Source of the DNA: Notamacropus eugenii
Lineage: Eukaryota; Chordata; Mammalia; Diprotodontia; Macropodidae
NCBI RefSeq assembly: GCF_028372415.1
Contig: NC_092875.1
Span: forward strand, 31,576,812 to 31,640,811
Reading direction: 5' to 3'
Length of the DNA: 64,000 nt
Part shown: piece after piece, positions 11,018 through 21,890 of the stretch
Position numbering within the stretch: position 1 is the first letter of the stretch
Layout of the letters: each line of letters begins with the position of its first letter
Notes under the pieces: model-generated
Told to the model about the DNA's origin: nothing
What the model saw: only the letters and a program-made list of their open reading frames with translations
Databases searched by the model: none
Made by a program: the position numbers and the translations under genes

Positions 11018-11198
11018 TTAGTATAGTGTAGAAATATGTTGCTTCTAAAGTCACAGGTCCTGGGTTCAAATCCCACTTCTGATTTTTCCTCATCTCAGTG
11101 ATTTTGGCAAGTCATTTAAAGTCTCTGGCCATCAGTTTTGGGTTGAGAATGATCTAGATGACCTCCAAGGTCCCATCCAATTCTAGATCTATAAATGG
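11018..11198 (+). mobile_element. MIR-type CORE-SINE
   Basis: 'cctgggttcaaatccc', 'ggcaagtcatttaa' and the tail 'gacctccaaggtccc' appear in MIR order. Confidence 0.75.
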
Positions 11199-11292
11199 CA
11201 CTAAGGAGAACAAAGATGAGAAGATAGTTGGAGGTGACAGTTTGGAGGGTGTGGAGAGATTGATTCTTAAAATATTTAAAAGAGAGGAGAAG

Positions 11293-11375
11293 GTGGCATG
11301 GCATAATGGATAAAGTACTAGATTTAGGATCAGCAAGATCTGAATTCAAATTTCATTTCAGACACTTCATATATG
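11293..11375 (+). mobile_element. tRNA-derived SINE head
   Basis: 'ggtggcatggcataatgg', 'agcaagatctgaattcaaat' and 'cagacactt' match the 5' half of the marsupial tRNA-like SINEs. The 3' half is absent. Confidence 0.7.
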
Positions 11376-11578
11376 GGTAACAAAGAGATGATGAAAAAAA
11401 AGGTTTCACAGAAATCTGGGAAGATTTATATTAGGTGATGGCAAGTGAAATAAGCAGAAAGAACCTGAAGAATAATTTGTACCATAATAACAACCTTGTA
11501 AAGACAGACAACTTGGAAAGACTTAAGAAATTTGGTCAATGCAATAATCAATCATATTCTGTAAGAGTAATGGTTATG

Positions 11579-11735
11579 AGCAGCTGGGTGGCTTAGTGGA
11601 TAGAGCACTGTTCCTGGAGCCAGGAGAACCTGAGTTCAAATCCAGTTTCAGACACTTACTATGTGACCCTAGGTGAGTCACTTAACCCTGATTTCCCCCA
11701 ATCCCCTTCCCCAGAAAAAGGCTGTTGATAAAGTG
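11579..11735 (+). mobile_element. tRNA-derived SINE nested in L1
   Basis: 'gagcagctgggtggcttagt', 'cctgagttcaaatcc', 'cagacacttactatgtgacc' and 'gtgagtcacttaaccc' form a SINE head whose tail merges into the GA-rich tract. Confidence 0.85.
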
Positions 11736-11964
11736 CGTGAGACAGACAGAGACACAAGAAGAGACAAGAGAAAGAGACAGAGAGAGAAGGGAGAGAGAAA
11801 AGAGAGAAGAGAAATGAAAAGATGAACGAGAGGAGAGAGAGAAGAAGAGGGAGAGAGAAACAGAGAGACAGAAACAGAGGGACAGAGAGAGAGAAAGGAG
11901 AAATAGACAAAGAGAAAGTGACAGAGAGACACCACAGAGAGAGACACAGACAGACAGACAGAGT

Positions 11965-12040
<76 letters not shown>

Positions 12041-12065
12041 GAGAGGGAGAGAGACAGAGACAAAG
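11736..12065. repeat. Polypurine (GA)n/(GACA)n tract
   Basis: About 330 bp almost free of pyrimidines on the plus strand. The core 11966-12036 is nearly perfect (GA)n. Long homopurine mirror tracts can form triplex DNA. Open frames on either strand here are artefacts of the repeat. Confidence 0.95.
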
Positions 12066-13190
12066 GCAGAGTGCTCATAATTTTTGAATGAGAAAGACGT
12101 TTTTGGGCATGGCCAATACAAGAATTTGTTGTATTTGACTGTGTGTAATTATTCAGGTTTGTTGTTTGTTTTATTTCCTGTTTTAGTTTTAATTTTTTTG
12201 TTATCTACTTTTTTGGGTGGGGTAGGTGGGAAAAGATTAGAGTGAAAGATGAGAAATGCATGTTAATTTTTTGAAAAAAGAGTCATATTATGTGACCTTG
12301 GGAAAATTATCTATCTTCTCTGGGCTTCAGTGTCCTAATCTATAAAATGTAAATGTAGTTTTTTTTTTATTCTTCCTTTTTTTTTGTATTTAAATTTATT
12401 TATTTAGGTTTTCAACATTCATTTCCACAAAATTTTGGGTTCCAAATTTTCTCCCCATTTCTCCCCTCCCCCCACTCCAAAACACCGAGCATTCTAATTA
12501 CCCCTATCACCAATCTGTCCTCCCTTCTAACATCCCTCCCTTCCCTTATCCCCATCTTCTCTTTTGTCCTGAAGGGCAAGATAAATTTCTATACCCCATT
12601 TCCTGTATTTCTTATTTCCAAGTTGCAAGAACAGTACTCAACAGTTGTTACTAAAACTTTGAGTTCCAGCTTCTCTTCATCCCTCCCTCCCCACCCATCC
12701 CCACTGAGAAGGCAAGCAATTCAATATATTCCATATCTGTGTAGTTTTGCAAATGACTTCCATAATAGTCATGATGTGTAAGACATCCTATCCTGCCCCC
12801 CCATTTCTTCTATTTTTCTTTTGATACTATCCCTCCCCAAGATTGCTCCCTCCTCCCACTGCCCTCCCTTCCATTATCCCTTCAACCCTGCTTATCCCCT
12901 TCTCCCCCACTATCCTGTACTGTAAGATAGGTTTTCATACCAAAATGAGTGTGCATTTTATTTCTTCCTTTACTTAAATGTGATGAGAGTAAGCTTCATG
13001 TTTTTTTCTCTCACCTCCCCCCTTTTCCCCTCCACTGAAAAGTCTTTTACTTGCCTCTTTTATGAGAGATAAATTGCCCCATTCCATTTCTCCCTTTCTC
13101 CTCCCAATATATTTCTTTCTCACTGCTTAATTTCATTATTTTAAGATATTATTCCATCCTATTCAATTCACCCTGTGCTCTCTGTCTCTG

Positions 13191-13214
13191 TCTCTGTGCG
13201 TACGTGCATGCGTG

Positions 13215-13265
<51 letters not shown>
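13191..13265. repeat. (TG)n microsatellite inside HAL1 copy 3
   Basis: Short 'gtgcatgc' units grade into about 24 perfect TG units, equivalent by position to the (CA)n of HAL1 copy 1. Confidence 0.97.
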
Positions 13266-13268
<3 letters not shown>

Positions 13269-13390
13269 CCTACCAACTACCCAGATACTGAAAAAAGTTT
13301 CAAGAGTTACAAATATTGTCTTTCCATGTAGGAATGTAAACAGCTCAACTTTAGTAAGTCCCTTATGACTTCTCTTTGCTGTTTACCTTT

Positions 13391-14329
13391 TCATGCTTCT
13401 CTTCATTCTTGTGTTTGAAAGTCAAATTTTCTTTTCAGCTCTGGTCTTTTCATCAAGAGTGCTTGAAAGTCCTCGATTTCATTGAATGATCACTTTTTCC
13501 CCTGAAGGATTATACTCAGTGTTGCTGGGTAGGTGATTCTTGGTTTTAATCCTAGTTCCTTTGACTTCTGGAATATCATATTCCATGCCCTTTGATCCCT
13601 TAATGTAGAAGCTGCTAGATTTTGTGTTATCCTGATTGCATTTCCACAATACTCGAATTGTTTCTTTCTAGCTGCTTGCAATATTTTCTCCTTGACCTGG
13701 GAACTCTGGAAATTGGCTACAACATTCCTAGGAGATTCTCTTTTAGGATCTCTTTCAGGAGGGGATCAGTGGATTTTTTCATTATTTATTTTTCCCCCTG
13801 CTTCTAGAATACCAGGGCAGTTTTCCTTGATAATTTCATGAAGGATGATGTCTAGGCTCTTTTTCTGATCAAGACTTTCAAGTAGTCCCATAATTTTTAA
13901 ATTGTCTCTCCTGGATCTATTTTCCAGGTCAGTTGTTTTTCCAATGAGATATTTCACATTATCTTCCATTTTTTCATTCTTTTGGTTTTGTTTTGTGATT
14001 TCTTGGTTTCTCATAAAGTCATCAGCTTCCATCTGTTCCGTTCTAATGTTTAAAGAACTATTTTCTTCAGTAAGCTTTTGAACTTCCTTTTCCATTTGGC
14101 TAATTCTACTTTTTAAAGCATTCTTCTCCTCATTGGCTTTTTGAACCTCTTTTGCCAATTGAGTTAGCCTATTTTTCAAGGTGTTATTTTCTTCAGCATT
14201 TTTGGGGGTCTCCTTTAGCAAGGTGTTGACCTGCTTTTCATGCTTTTCTTGCATCTCTCTCATTTCTCTTCCCAATTTTTCCTCCACTTCTCTTACTTGA
14301 TTTTCAACATCCTTTTTGAGTTTTTCCAT
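13391..14329 (-). pseudogene. HAL1 ORF1p, nearly intact, with a few nonsense codons
   Basis: One frame runs from the ATG at 14329 to a stop at 13391, about 312 codons. Residues 1-130 are a long heptad coiled coil rich in E, K, Q and L (MEKLKKDVENQ at the start, KALKSRISQMEKEV-like repeats). Then come the RRM-like part (DNVKYLIGKTTDLENRSRRDN, residues ~126-150) and the C-terminal domain (KEKILQAARKKQFEYCG, PRITYPATLS). I see in-frame TGA codons near residue 188, after GKK near residue 280, and just before the end. Two of them replace a CAA-type and a TGG codon seen in the other copies. The family role is RNA binding and chaperoning of LINE ribonucleoprotein. A truncated 187-residue protein is conceivable but not shown. 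Confidence 0.85.
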
Positions 14330-15248
14330 GGCCTGAGTCCATTGAATATTTATTTTGGATGTTTGGGATATAAAAGTCTTGACTTTTATGTCTTTCCCTG
14401 ATGGTAAGCATTGTTCTTCCTCATCTGAAAAGATGGGAGAAGATATCTGTTCACCAAGAAAGTAACCTTCTATAGTCTTATTTTTTTCCCTTTTTAGAGC
14501 ATGTTTCCCAACCAGTTACTTGACATTTGGGTCATTTGTCAAGAGTAGGGTATACTCTGGGAATCTATGAGATCTCAGTTCCTCCAATGTGTCACGATCA
14601 AGCATGTACTGGTCTGCACGCAGAAAGGGATTTTTGTGCCCAGAATCTTAGCAGTTACCTCTCCATAGCCACCTGGCCTTCAGTTCCCAAGTCAGCACTG
14701 GGGGCTGATTTTCAGATAAGCTGAATGGGCAGGGCTGCCATTCAGTGTGAGATAAAGACCAGCTTGTCCAGGGCCTCCACACAGGGCCTAGGCAAGACTC
14801 AGCTCCTCAATACCCCCAGGGTTTTTATGCTCCAGAAATGTGTGTGGCTGCTGCACCTATAATGTAGCCTCTGAGGCGGCTGCCTGCTGCCAGAGCTATG
14901 GGAAGGCCCTTCTCCCTTCCTGGCCAGCTGGAAAAACCCCATCACTGACCTTTGGTGCCTGTGGGTTGAGGGATCTTCGAACCCGCTGCTGCTGGGACTG
15001 GGTATTCTGCTCCCAAAGGCTGTTTGCAAGCTGTGTGCTGCATGGCCAAGGCTGGTCTGGGCTCCGTGCTCCACTCCGCATCTGGTGCAACCGACCTTTC
15101 CCGTGGGCCTTTCAGGTCACCCTGGGCTGGAAATCTCCTCCACTCTGTTGTTTTCCACTTCTGCTGCTCCCAAATTTGTTGGGAGTCCCTCTCTACAGGT
15201 ATTTTATGGACTGTGGGGGGAGACCCGGTGTATGTGTGTCTTTCTACT

Positions 15249-15260
15249 CGGCCATCTTCT
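15249..15260 (-). promoter_or_regulatory. Possible YY1-type motif at the HAL1 5' end
   Basis: The minus strand reads 'agaagatggcc' at the extreme 5' end of the element. L1 elements commonly carry an AAGATGGC YY1 site there that fixes transcription start. Inference from position and motif only. Confidence 0.35.
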
Positions 15261-15454
15261 AAATGTAATCTTAAAATGTAAAATTGTAGAAGACATTGGG
15301 AATGGTTTGGATTCAATGACTTCTACAATTGCTTTTAACTCCAAGATATGATCCTTCTGATTTCAAAGACTTGGGAGAAAATCAGCAATTTTATTATTGA
15401 CAATAAAAAAGGCAACTGAAAATAATAACATTAATAATTAGCCACCTATATAAT

Positions 15455-15710
15455 AACAGCTAACATTTACATAGCACCTACTGTGCACCAGGCACTGTGC
15501 TAAACACTACAAATATTCTGTCTCAAACTATCTTCACAATAACCCTTGGAGGTAGGTGCTATTATATCCCCATTTTACAGGTGAGGAAATTGAGGTAAAA
15601 AGAAGTTAAGTGACTTGCCCAAGGCTGCACAAGTAGTTAGTGTCTGAGCCTAAATTTTAAGTCAAGTCTTTCTGACTCCAGGCCCACCGCTCTACACCAT
15701 CTAGCGACCT
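15455..15710 (-). mobile_element. MIR/THER-type CORE-SINE, long copy
   Basis: Reverse order: 'tagcacctactgtgc', 'ccaggcactgtgct', 'ccccattttacagg', 'gtgacttgcccaagg', 'ctttctgactccagg', 'ccatctagcgacc'. Confidence 0.85.
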
Positions 15711-15739
15711 AAATATATTCCATTTTTCAATCTCTACAA

Positions 15740-15975
15740 AAACTTGATGAAAATGACTTGCATATGCATTAAGGCCATCCTTGATGAAATTATGAGAAAG
15801 GAGCCATTAGGTCTTTGCAAAGAATATTCTACAACAGACCCTATCTTTACCATAACACAATTGACTGAATGGTGTAGAGAAGACAAATTGACCCTGTGCT
15901 TATTCCTGATTGGGGGGAATTGGCCAATGATGGCTCAGTCTTGGAAGCATGAGGAGGCATTCTCTGCCTGCTTCC
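15740..15975 (+). pseudogene. RTE-clade LINE reverse transcriptase fragment
   Basis: The frame contains EYSTTDPIFTITQLTEWCRE followed by KLTLCLF, which I recognise as the RTE reverse-transcriptase stretch just before the first catalytic aspartate block (family text GYSTTDHIFTITQLIEKCRE). Flanking codons diverge quickly and the catalytic FVDYEKAFD is not retained. A short, dead fragment. Confidence 0.65.
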
Positions 15976-16204
15976 CATAAACAAAGGGAACTTTGGAAGC
16001 TGGTTTCAGCCATGATGCCAGAAGAGTCTGGGTATTTAAATGTTTCTAAGAACCACTAGAGCTGGTGACTCTAGAGACAAAGTGAAAGGACTGAGTTTGA
16101 AAACAAGTAAGTGAGGCTGTGAGCTGCTGGGTGGAGCTAGGGGGTGGATTGGGAAGGGTAGAAGCTGCCCTCTCTCCTCCTCAACTACCATGTGTCTGGG
16201 AACA

Positions 16205-16212
16205 TAATTTGC

Positions 16213-16280
<68 letters not shown>

Positions 16281-16316
16281 GTCTGTGTCTGTGTCTGTGT
16301 GTCTGTGTGTGTTTAT
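16205..16316. repeat. Compound (GT)n(CTGT)n microsatellite
   Basis: Perfect GT dinucleotides pass into CTGT tetranucleotides and then mixed GTGTCT units. Potential Z-DNA former. Confidence 0.97.
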
Positions 16317-16319
16317 TCC

Positions 16320-17360
16320 TTCCTGATCTTGGGTGAATGGGTACTCTGAAAGAGTAGTGTCCAGGTGACAGGTGAGACTAAGAGATCCATTGAAGAGGTC
16401 CTCCAGTACAGTGAGGAACCAGTTAAGCAGCTAAGCAACCTTCCTGACCCAGACTAGTAGTGGATTCATCTGTGAACCAAGGCACTGTGCCCAACAAGGA
16501 GCTAACCAAATAAGGATAAACTAACCCACTGCCAACACTATGTAAGAAATGAACTTGGTTGCAACTCTATGAGGGGATAACAAAGATTCTTAGTCCTGGG
16601 AATCATGAAGTACCTTCCAGGCCCATGTGCTCCTTATATATGAGCCTCAGTGTCTTGGTTCTTAAAGTTGGAATCTTCTTGGATACCATGTGTGTACAGA
16701 GTACAGAGTTGGTCTTATGGTTTTAGAGGATTATTTGGTAAGTAGTGTTTTGTATATACCTTTACAATGCAAAGAAAAAAGAAAAGCAGGAAAAAAAGCT
16801 GTTTAGCAAAATGAGTCATCTCTGAATGTATATACAATGAATTTTTTTTTTTCCTGAAAAGAATTAGGAGGCTTTGAGCATGGCTACAAAACAGGATAGG
16901 CACAGGAATTACAATAAATACTTTCTTGTAAAACCTAATTAATACCAACTGGCAGACTGATATTGAGGAACACAGTGGATGGGGGCTTGTGAGCAACAAT
17001 AATGGAAACTAATCTCTCAAGGTTATCCTCAGAAACAGTCACGCTGTGAGGATATAACTTTCTAGAGCAAGTGGGGATAGGGTGAGTGAAACCAAAGAGG
17101 ATAATATACTTTAGCAAAGCATTTGATCTAATGGAACAATATGTTTTCTTCAAAGACATTGTCAAATGAAAGGTCTCCTATGTCAATATCATGCAAAGAA
17201 AGATGTGATAGCAGGATTGTTTGACAGTCTTCTTATTACTATCAAGTGGTGCAGGGAACTGTTCTCATTAAAGGTATTTATCACCATTTCTGGGTTCAAA
17301 TGGAAGAGCAACTCCTTCCAGATGGTGAGGTTGTCCACATGCTCCCATTTGTGTATCATT
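16320..17360. other. Mostly unassigned sequence
   Basis: Nothing coding recognised. 16860-16975 resembles 10060-10135 ('gaattaggag' then 'acaaaacaggatagg'), so part of it is an old repeat. 17100-17180 contains 'tttagcaaagcatttgat' (FSKAFD in one frame), possibly a trace of a CR1-type reverse transcriptase, too weak to call. Confidence 0.35.
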
Positions 17361-17364
17361 GAGA

Positions 17365-17520
17365 CAGAGATTTAGAGCTGTAGGGGAATTCAGAGACTTT
17401 CAGTCCAACCCCCTCATTTCACAAATGAAGAAACTGAGGCCCAAAGAGTTATAGTGACTTGTCCCATGCCAGACAGGTAGAAATAAGCAGTAGAGATGAA
17501 ATTTGAATCTTGACCTCCTA
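17365..17520 (-). mobile_element. MIR-type CORE-SINE
   Basis: 'gagatttagagctgtagg', 'ccaaccccctcatttcac', 'gaaactgaggccc' and 'gtgacttgtccc' in reverse MIR order. Confidence 0.75.
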
Positions 17521-17639
17521 ACATTCATTGAGTCAAGACCTGAAACAAGTTAGAGAGCCTCCTAAGTGAGTTACTTCATCACTCAGAAGAGTTTCTCTTG
17601 ACTATGTACACAGGACATCCTTTGACTTTTCATTGATTA

Positions 17640-17865
17640 ATTCTCCTGTTTTTCCCTTCGGTTTTTTTCCTAAAGCTTTTCTCTCTTCAAACCATCTAGG
17701 CTATTTCCTAATCCCTCTTTCTCTGTCTTTCCTCCATACTTTACTGAAAAAAACTGAGGCTCTCCACTCAGCTCTCTCTTCTCTCCACATCTCTACATTA
17801 AATGTCCTTCAGCATCTTCTCCTCACTGTTTTCCTTTGCTTCAGTCCTAGAAGATGAGGTGTACT
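17640..17865 (+). mobile_element. Possible L2 ORF2 fragment
   Basis: Pyrimidine-rich text with short stretches like L2 coding sequence ('ctctcttctctccacatctc', 'cttctcctcactg'). The frame is not clear. Low-confidence call. Confidence 0.25.
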
Positions 17866-17879
17866 GTAACGAGGCTGAG

Positions 17880-18240
17880 TGAGCCCCTAGAGACCATTCC
17901 AGGTCACTCACCCAGACTCTCCAAGAAAGCTCTGGGGACTCCAAAGACAAGGTGACTCACTAGGAATTTGAGGATCACCAACTTTCAGGCCTCTCCCGGT
18001 CATGCAGCAGCCCAGCACTGGAAGGACTTTTGGCTGCCTTTCCTTCATCCTGGCTCTGAACTTTACTGTCATTCCTGAGCTGCCACTTCCCTCAGAGCAT
18101 GGGGGCTTCTCACCCTGGAACATCCCTCTGGCTAACTTGGTCTTTTCTCCCATTGGTAAGCTGTCCACTTTGGAGAGGGGTCCAGATTACTTATCCTTAG
18201 TTCTAACTCTCTGAACCATCATGCCCCTTAATATGTAACT
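17880..18240. other. No assignable feature
   Basis: About 360 bp of moderate GC content without a repeat signature that I know. Open frames here are short and unrelated to known proteins. Confidence 0.4.
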
Positions 18241-18244
18241 TCTC

Positions 18245-18495
18245 TCTTGGTTGTTTAGTCTATTCAGGTGTGTCTGACTCTTTGTGACCCCATTTGGGGA
18301 TTTCTTGGCAAAGATACTGGAGTGATTTGCCATTTCCTTCTCCAGCTCATTTTACAGTCGTGGAAACTGAGGCAAACCGAGTTAAGTGACTTGCCCAGGG
18401 TCACACAGCCAGTTGCTGTCTGTCTGAGGCCAAATTTGCACTCAGGTCTTCCTGACTCCAGGCCTGCTGTGATACCTACTGTATCACCTGCCCAT
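18245..18495 (-). mobile_element. Marsupial tRNA-derived SINE with 'gagaaggaaatggcaaa' 3' module
   Basis: Reverse order: 'gtctgactctttgtgacccc', 'cttggcaaagatactggag', 'gccatttccttctccag', 'gtgacttgcccagggtcac', 'ggtcttcctgactccagg'. This is the second abundant SINE type in the window, lacking the RTE-like tail. Confidence 0.9.
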
Positions 18496-18555
18496 CCAGT
18501 ACCTTCCCTCATCCCTCTGCTTTTCAGTTCCCTTTTATGTGGTATCTCCCCCCAT

Positions 18556-18680
18556 TAGAATATAAATTTCTTGGGGGAAGGGACTATCTTTCTTTTTGCT
18601 AGTATTTTTATCCCCATCATTTAGTACCATGTCTGCCACATGATAAATGCTTAATAAAATGTTTGTTGCCTTGTGGTCTG
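18556..18680 (+). mobile_element. L2 LINE 3' end
   Basis: 'agaatataaatttcttgggg', 'atccccatcatttag', 'acatgataaatgcttaataa' match the L2 3'UTR end. Confidence 0.7.
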
Positions 18681-18689
18681 CCTGATATA

Positions 18690-19640
18690 TCCTAAGCATA
18701 CTCTGTGTGGTCCCTTGGTTTTTCCCTTACCCCATGATAGCCAAAAGGGGAAGAGCTGTGCATCTAATAAAAGAAGAGGCTTGTGGTTGCTGTCCCTCCT
18801 TGGCTGAAACCCTCCAGATGACATGAAATGATAACAGGAATAGGTAGAGTGGAACAGACATTATCCAACCTGACATTATGATGGATCATAGACTCAATTA
18901 GCCGGGTTTGTACAGGGGATGCCCAGCTGCTTTGCCTGCCTCTTTGCTCTTCCTTTCTTTTCCTAGTTGACTGTATAAGTTTAGAAGGTGTCAGAGTCTG
19001 AGATGGGTAGTGGGAGCTGGTGTTTTCCACTCCCTTGGCATTGAAACACCAGGGAAAGAGGTGCTTCAGCAGTGGCAGGAGGAGGTTGCTCCTGGGAGAA
19101 GACGATTCTTGTAGCACTTATAGGACTAGATTGGTCACAAGGCATCAGAGACTTAGTTGGAATGAAGATCTCATTTAGCGTTTGAGTTGACCACACTTAG
19201 TAGCGGTGTGATGAAAATTGAATTTTTATCCATCTTGTAAAAATTTTTGTCCCAAGAGGTTTGAAAGTTAGATTCCCAACATGTTGTCCAGTAGTGATGA
19301 GTTAACTATTCTGTAATACACACTGATTTCTTTATGCTTAGAAATCCCTTTTATGTTGTGACATTTCAACAGGTGGAGAGACATAATTTCTGAGTAATTT
19401 AATCATTTTATTAATAAAGCCAGCAGGTTGTTAATAAAAGAGGTCAGTGGCACTCTCAAATGCCAAAGACCATCATGGCATTGGGAGTGGCTTATATGCC
19501 CTTAGAAGAAGGTTGTTCCTGAGGGTGGCAATCAACTCTGATTGGTTAACAATTAATGAGAGAATGAATATTGCAATGAGGGGCTGGACCTAGTCTAATA
19601 AACTTTGATTATGTCATTTCCAAATTATTCTCAGTCTTTG
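18690..19640. other. Repeat-poor tract, possible old LTR at its right side
   Basis: 18690-19200 shows no repeat signature. 19200-19640 includes 'attaataaagcc' and 'taataaaagaggtc' and could be a degraded LTR, but I find no paired LTR, primer-binding site or gag-pol coding, so I leave it unassigned. Confidence 0.35.
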
Positions 19641-19644
19641 TAAA

Positions 19645-20625
19645 AACAATTTTCAACAGTCTTTTTAGAAACTTTGAGTTCCAAATTCTCTCCCTTCCCC
19701 ATCCTCCCATTGAGGAAGCAAGCAATTCAATATAGGTTATACATGGGTAGTCATGTAATACATATTCATAATCGTCATGTTCTGACAATAAAACTCAAGA
19801 AAAATAAAATACAACAAAAAGTATGCTTCAATCTGTATTATATGTATACATCATCACTTCTTTCTCTTGGGATAGATAGCATTTTTCATCGTAAGTCCTA
19901 CAGAGTTGTCTGGATCTTGGTATTGGTAAGAATAACGAAGCTATTCATGGCTGATCATCTTAGAACGTTGCTGTTAGTTTGTACATAGTACATTTTGCTT
20001 TGTATCAGCTCCTCCAGATATTCCAGATTTTTCTGAGACCATCCAGCTCATTATTTTTTTTTAAACTATTCTGTTGATGCCTTTTATTTTTCCATCACAG
20101 TTATTTCTAGGTCTATGCCACTGTCCCACCCTCTACCCTATCAAATCCTTCTTTGTAACAACAAAAAAAAACTCATTAAACAAGACTATCTGATAGTGGC
20201 TCTATCTGTCATTCTCCTTTTGTATATCTCCCCCACACTTCTATCAAAGGGAGATCACTACGTTCCTTTATTTGTTCTCTAGCACCATTTCTTTTTTGCT
20301 TTCTCAGTGTCTCAGAGGTCGAGTTCCTTCTTGCAATTTTTCTGCTTTCTATGTAGCAGGAATTATTTCATTTATATACCAGTTGACTTTTGCTTTATTT
20401 TGTTTCCAGTTTTTTGTTGTTGTTACCACAAAGAGTCCTGCTGAAACTGTTTTCATCTTTGAACTTCTTGGGGTATATGTCTAGTAGAAGGATTTACTCA
20501 GTCAAAAAGTATGAAGTAATGTCACATATTTGCATAATTCCAATGGATAGCCAAAATGGATGGATCTATTCACAGCTCTACCAACAGTGTCTATAGAAAA
20601 AGGGGAAATTCTGGATCTCCCCAAA
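19645..20625 (-). mobile_element. L1 3' region (ORF2 end and 3'UTR), old
   Basis: On the minus strand: the 3'UTR end 'ttttcaac' near 19645, the marsupial L1 text around 'aattcaatataggtt' and 'gtcatgtaatac', then further 5' the ORF2 C-terminal zone ('cttggggtatatgtctag', 'ctaccaacagtg' on the plus strand). There is a discontinuity near 20040-20070. No open frame survives. Confidence 0.65.
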
Positions 20626-21189
20626 TCATTGGTTAATAACAAAAATTTCTCTCAATGTATGGGAATAAACTACCCATTCTATACACAATTCATGTTTGTA
20701 CATTTATTTAAAAATAATTTCCCTTTTCAGGGCAAACAGAGCAACTAAAATAGAATTTTCCCCAGAGTCACTGGGTAGGGATGAGGAGCCAATTAACATG
20801 AGAACTAGAGAACACGTTTTCCTTACTTAGAGAAGACCAGAACAATGGCTAATTGTAATGGTAGAGAACAGGGTCTGACCTATGTGGTCCTACGGGAGCA
20901 GTCTCTCTATAGCCACTAGATCTAGATAAGGGCAACCCCTCTATTTGGTCCTGGATTCTAGCGCGTCCCATCTCCTTTGAGTGCTTGCCTCCTCTCCATA
21001 ATTTCCATTTTTTATTCATCCCCTCATCGTAATTTCCAATTCGTTCTTATCTTTTAGTTTTTTCCCTCTTGCTAACAACTATGCTTAATTCTTCCCCAGC
21101 CTTAAAAAATTAAAAAAAAAAACCCTTCAACTGATTCTATCCATCTATTCAAGCTATTGTCCTACATTTCTCCTTTTTTGTTAATTAAA
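20626..21189. other. Unassigned sequence
   Basis: No repeat signature until about 20950. From there pyrimidine-rich text probably belongs to the upstream part of the L2 ORF2 beginning clearly at 21190. Confidence 0.35.
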
Positions 21190-21890
21190 AAATCCTCCCT
21201 GCAAAAGCTGTCTACACTCAGCGCTTCCACTTTCTCACCTCCCACTCATTTCTCAACCCCATATAATCTGGCTTTCTACATCATCACTCCATGGAGACCT
21301 CTCTCTTCAAACTTGCCAATGATCTCGTGATGACCTTTTAATTCAGTCTCCATCCTTCTCACTTTCTCTGCAGTATTCAGTACTACTGGCCACAATCTCT
21401 TGGATACTTTCCTCCCTAGGCTTCTGTGACATTGTTCTCTCCCAGGTCTCCACCTTTCAGCCACCTTTCCCTGGATTATCATCTCTGTGTTCCCCCTCCC
21501 TCACTATGTCCATATACCCCAAGCGCTGCACTTGGTCTCTTTTCTCTCCATATGTTCTTTCATATATCATCTTCCACCGGGGTCCACCATCATCTTTATG
21601 CAGATGAATCCCAGATCTCCACATCTAGCCCTTGTAGCTCTCCAGTCCTAAATGAACTCCAACTCTGCATCACCAAATGCCTCTTTTCATCAACTGACAT
21701 TTCAAACTGCAATCTTTCAAACTCAACCTGTCCAATAAGAACTCATTATCTTTCCTCCCAAATTCTCCCCTCTTTCAAACTTGTTTCTCTTGAGCATACC
21801 ACCATCCTTCTAGTCAATGAGATTCAAAACCTCAGAGTTATCCTTGACATTTCCCTTTCTCTCATCCTCCTTAGCCAATCAGTGATATGA
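21190..21890 (+). pseudogene. L2 LINE ORF2 reverse transcriptase remnant
   Basis: The open frame 21426-21890 contains HHHLYADESQISTSS, with YADE (21597-21608) at the place of the catalytic YADD of L2/CR1 reverse transcriptase, then NELQLCITKCL and TTILLVNEIQNLRVILDISL, matching the family order (Y/FADD, LQ..I..CL, N-L-GVILDS-L). Upstream 21215-21425 keeps fragments of the 'SAAFDTVDH' region in another frame. The frameshift and the D-to-E change mean it is dead. The family enzyme primes reverse transcription at a nicked target. Confidence 0.8.

Larger units (their letters stand above)
11385..12282 (+). mobile_element. L1 3' end, interrupted by a SINE and a GA tract
   Basis: 11385-11578 reads like the end of L1 ORF2 and early 3'UTR ('tctgggaagatttatat', 'gtgaaataagcagaaag'). 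12090-12282 continues with typical 3'UTR text. The SINE at 11579 and the purine tract lie between the two halves, so they were inserted into, or grew in, the L1. Confidence 0.6.
12359..15262 (-). mobile_element. HAL1-type LINE copy 3, near full length (~2.9 kb)
   Basis: On the minus strand: a 5' end at about 15262 beginning with an 'agaagatggc' motif, about 930 bp of GC-richer 5'UTR (14330-15262), ORF1 (14329-13391), a (CA)n tract (seen as (TG)n at 13218-13265), then a long 3'UTR to an A-rich tail at 12359-12400. There is no ORF2. The microsatellite position matches copies 1 and 2. A target-site duplication and insertion inside a MIR support a single retrotransposition event. Confidence 0.85.
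12283..15357 (+). mobile_element. MIR split by the HAL1 at 12359-15262
   Basis: The left part 12283-12358 ('tatgtgaccttggg', 'tctataaaatgta') and right part 15285-15357 ('gacattggg' to 'gatatgatcct') join into one MIR 3' half. The junctions carry similar sequences (12344-12358 and 15273-15289), an imperfect target-site duplication. Confidence 0.7.

Noticed and set aside
11659..12121. Open frames of 89-147 codons on both strands
   Set aside because: Artefacts of the GA-rich repeat, which has no stop codons in these frames.
14840..15262. 140-codon frame on the plus strand
   Set aside because: It lies antisense to the HAL1 5'UTR, which is GC-richer and so low in stops. No known protein is seen.
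17100..17180. CR1-type reverse transcriptase trace (FSKAFD)
   Set aside because: Only six residues match and the neighbouring codons do not follow the family.
19200..19640. Endogenous retrovirus LTR
   Set aside because: Some polyadenylation-like text ('taataaaag'), but no second LTR, no primer-binding site and no retroviral coding sequence nearby.
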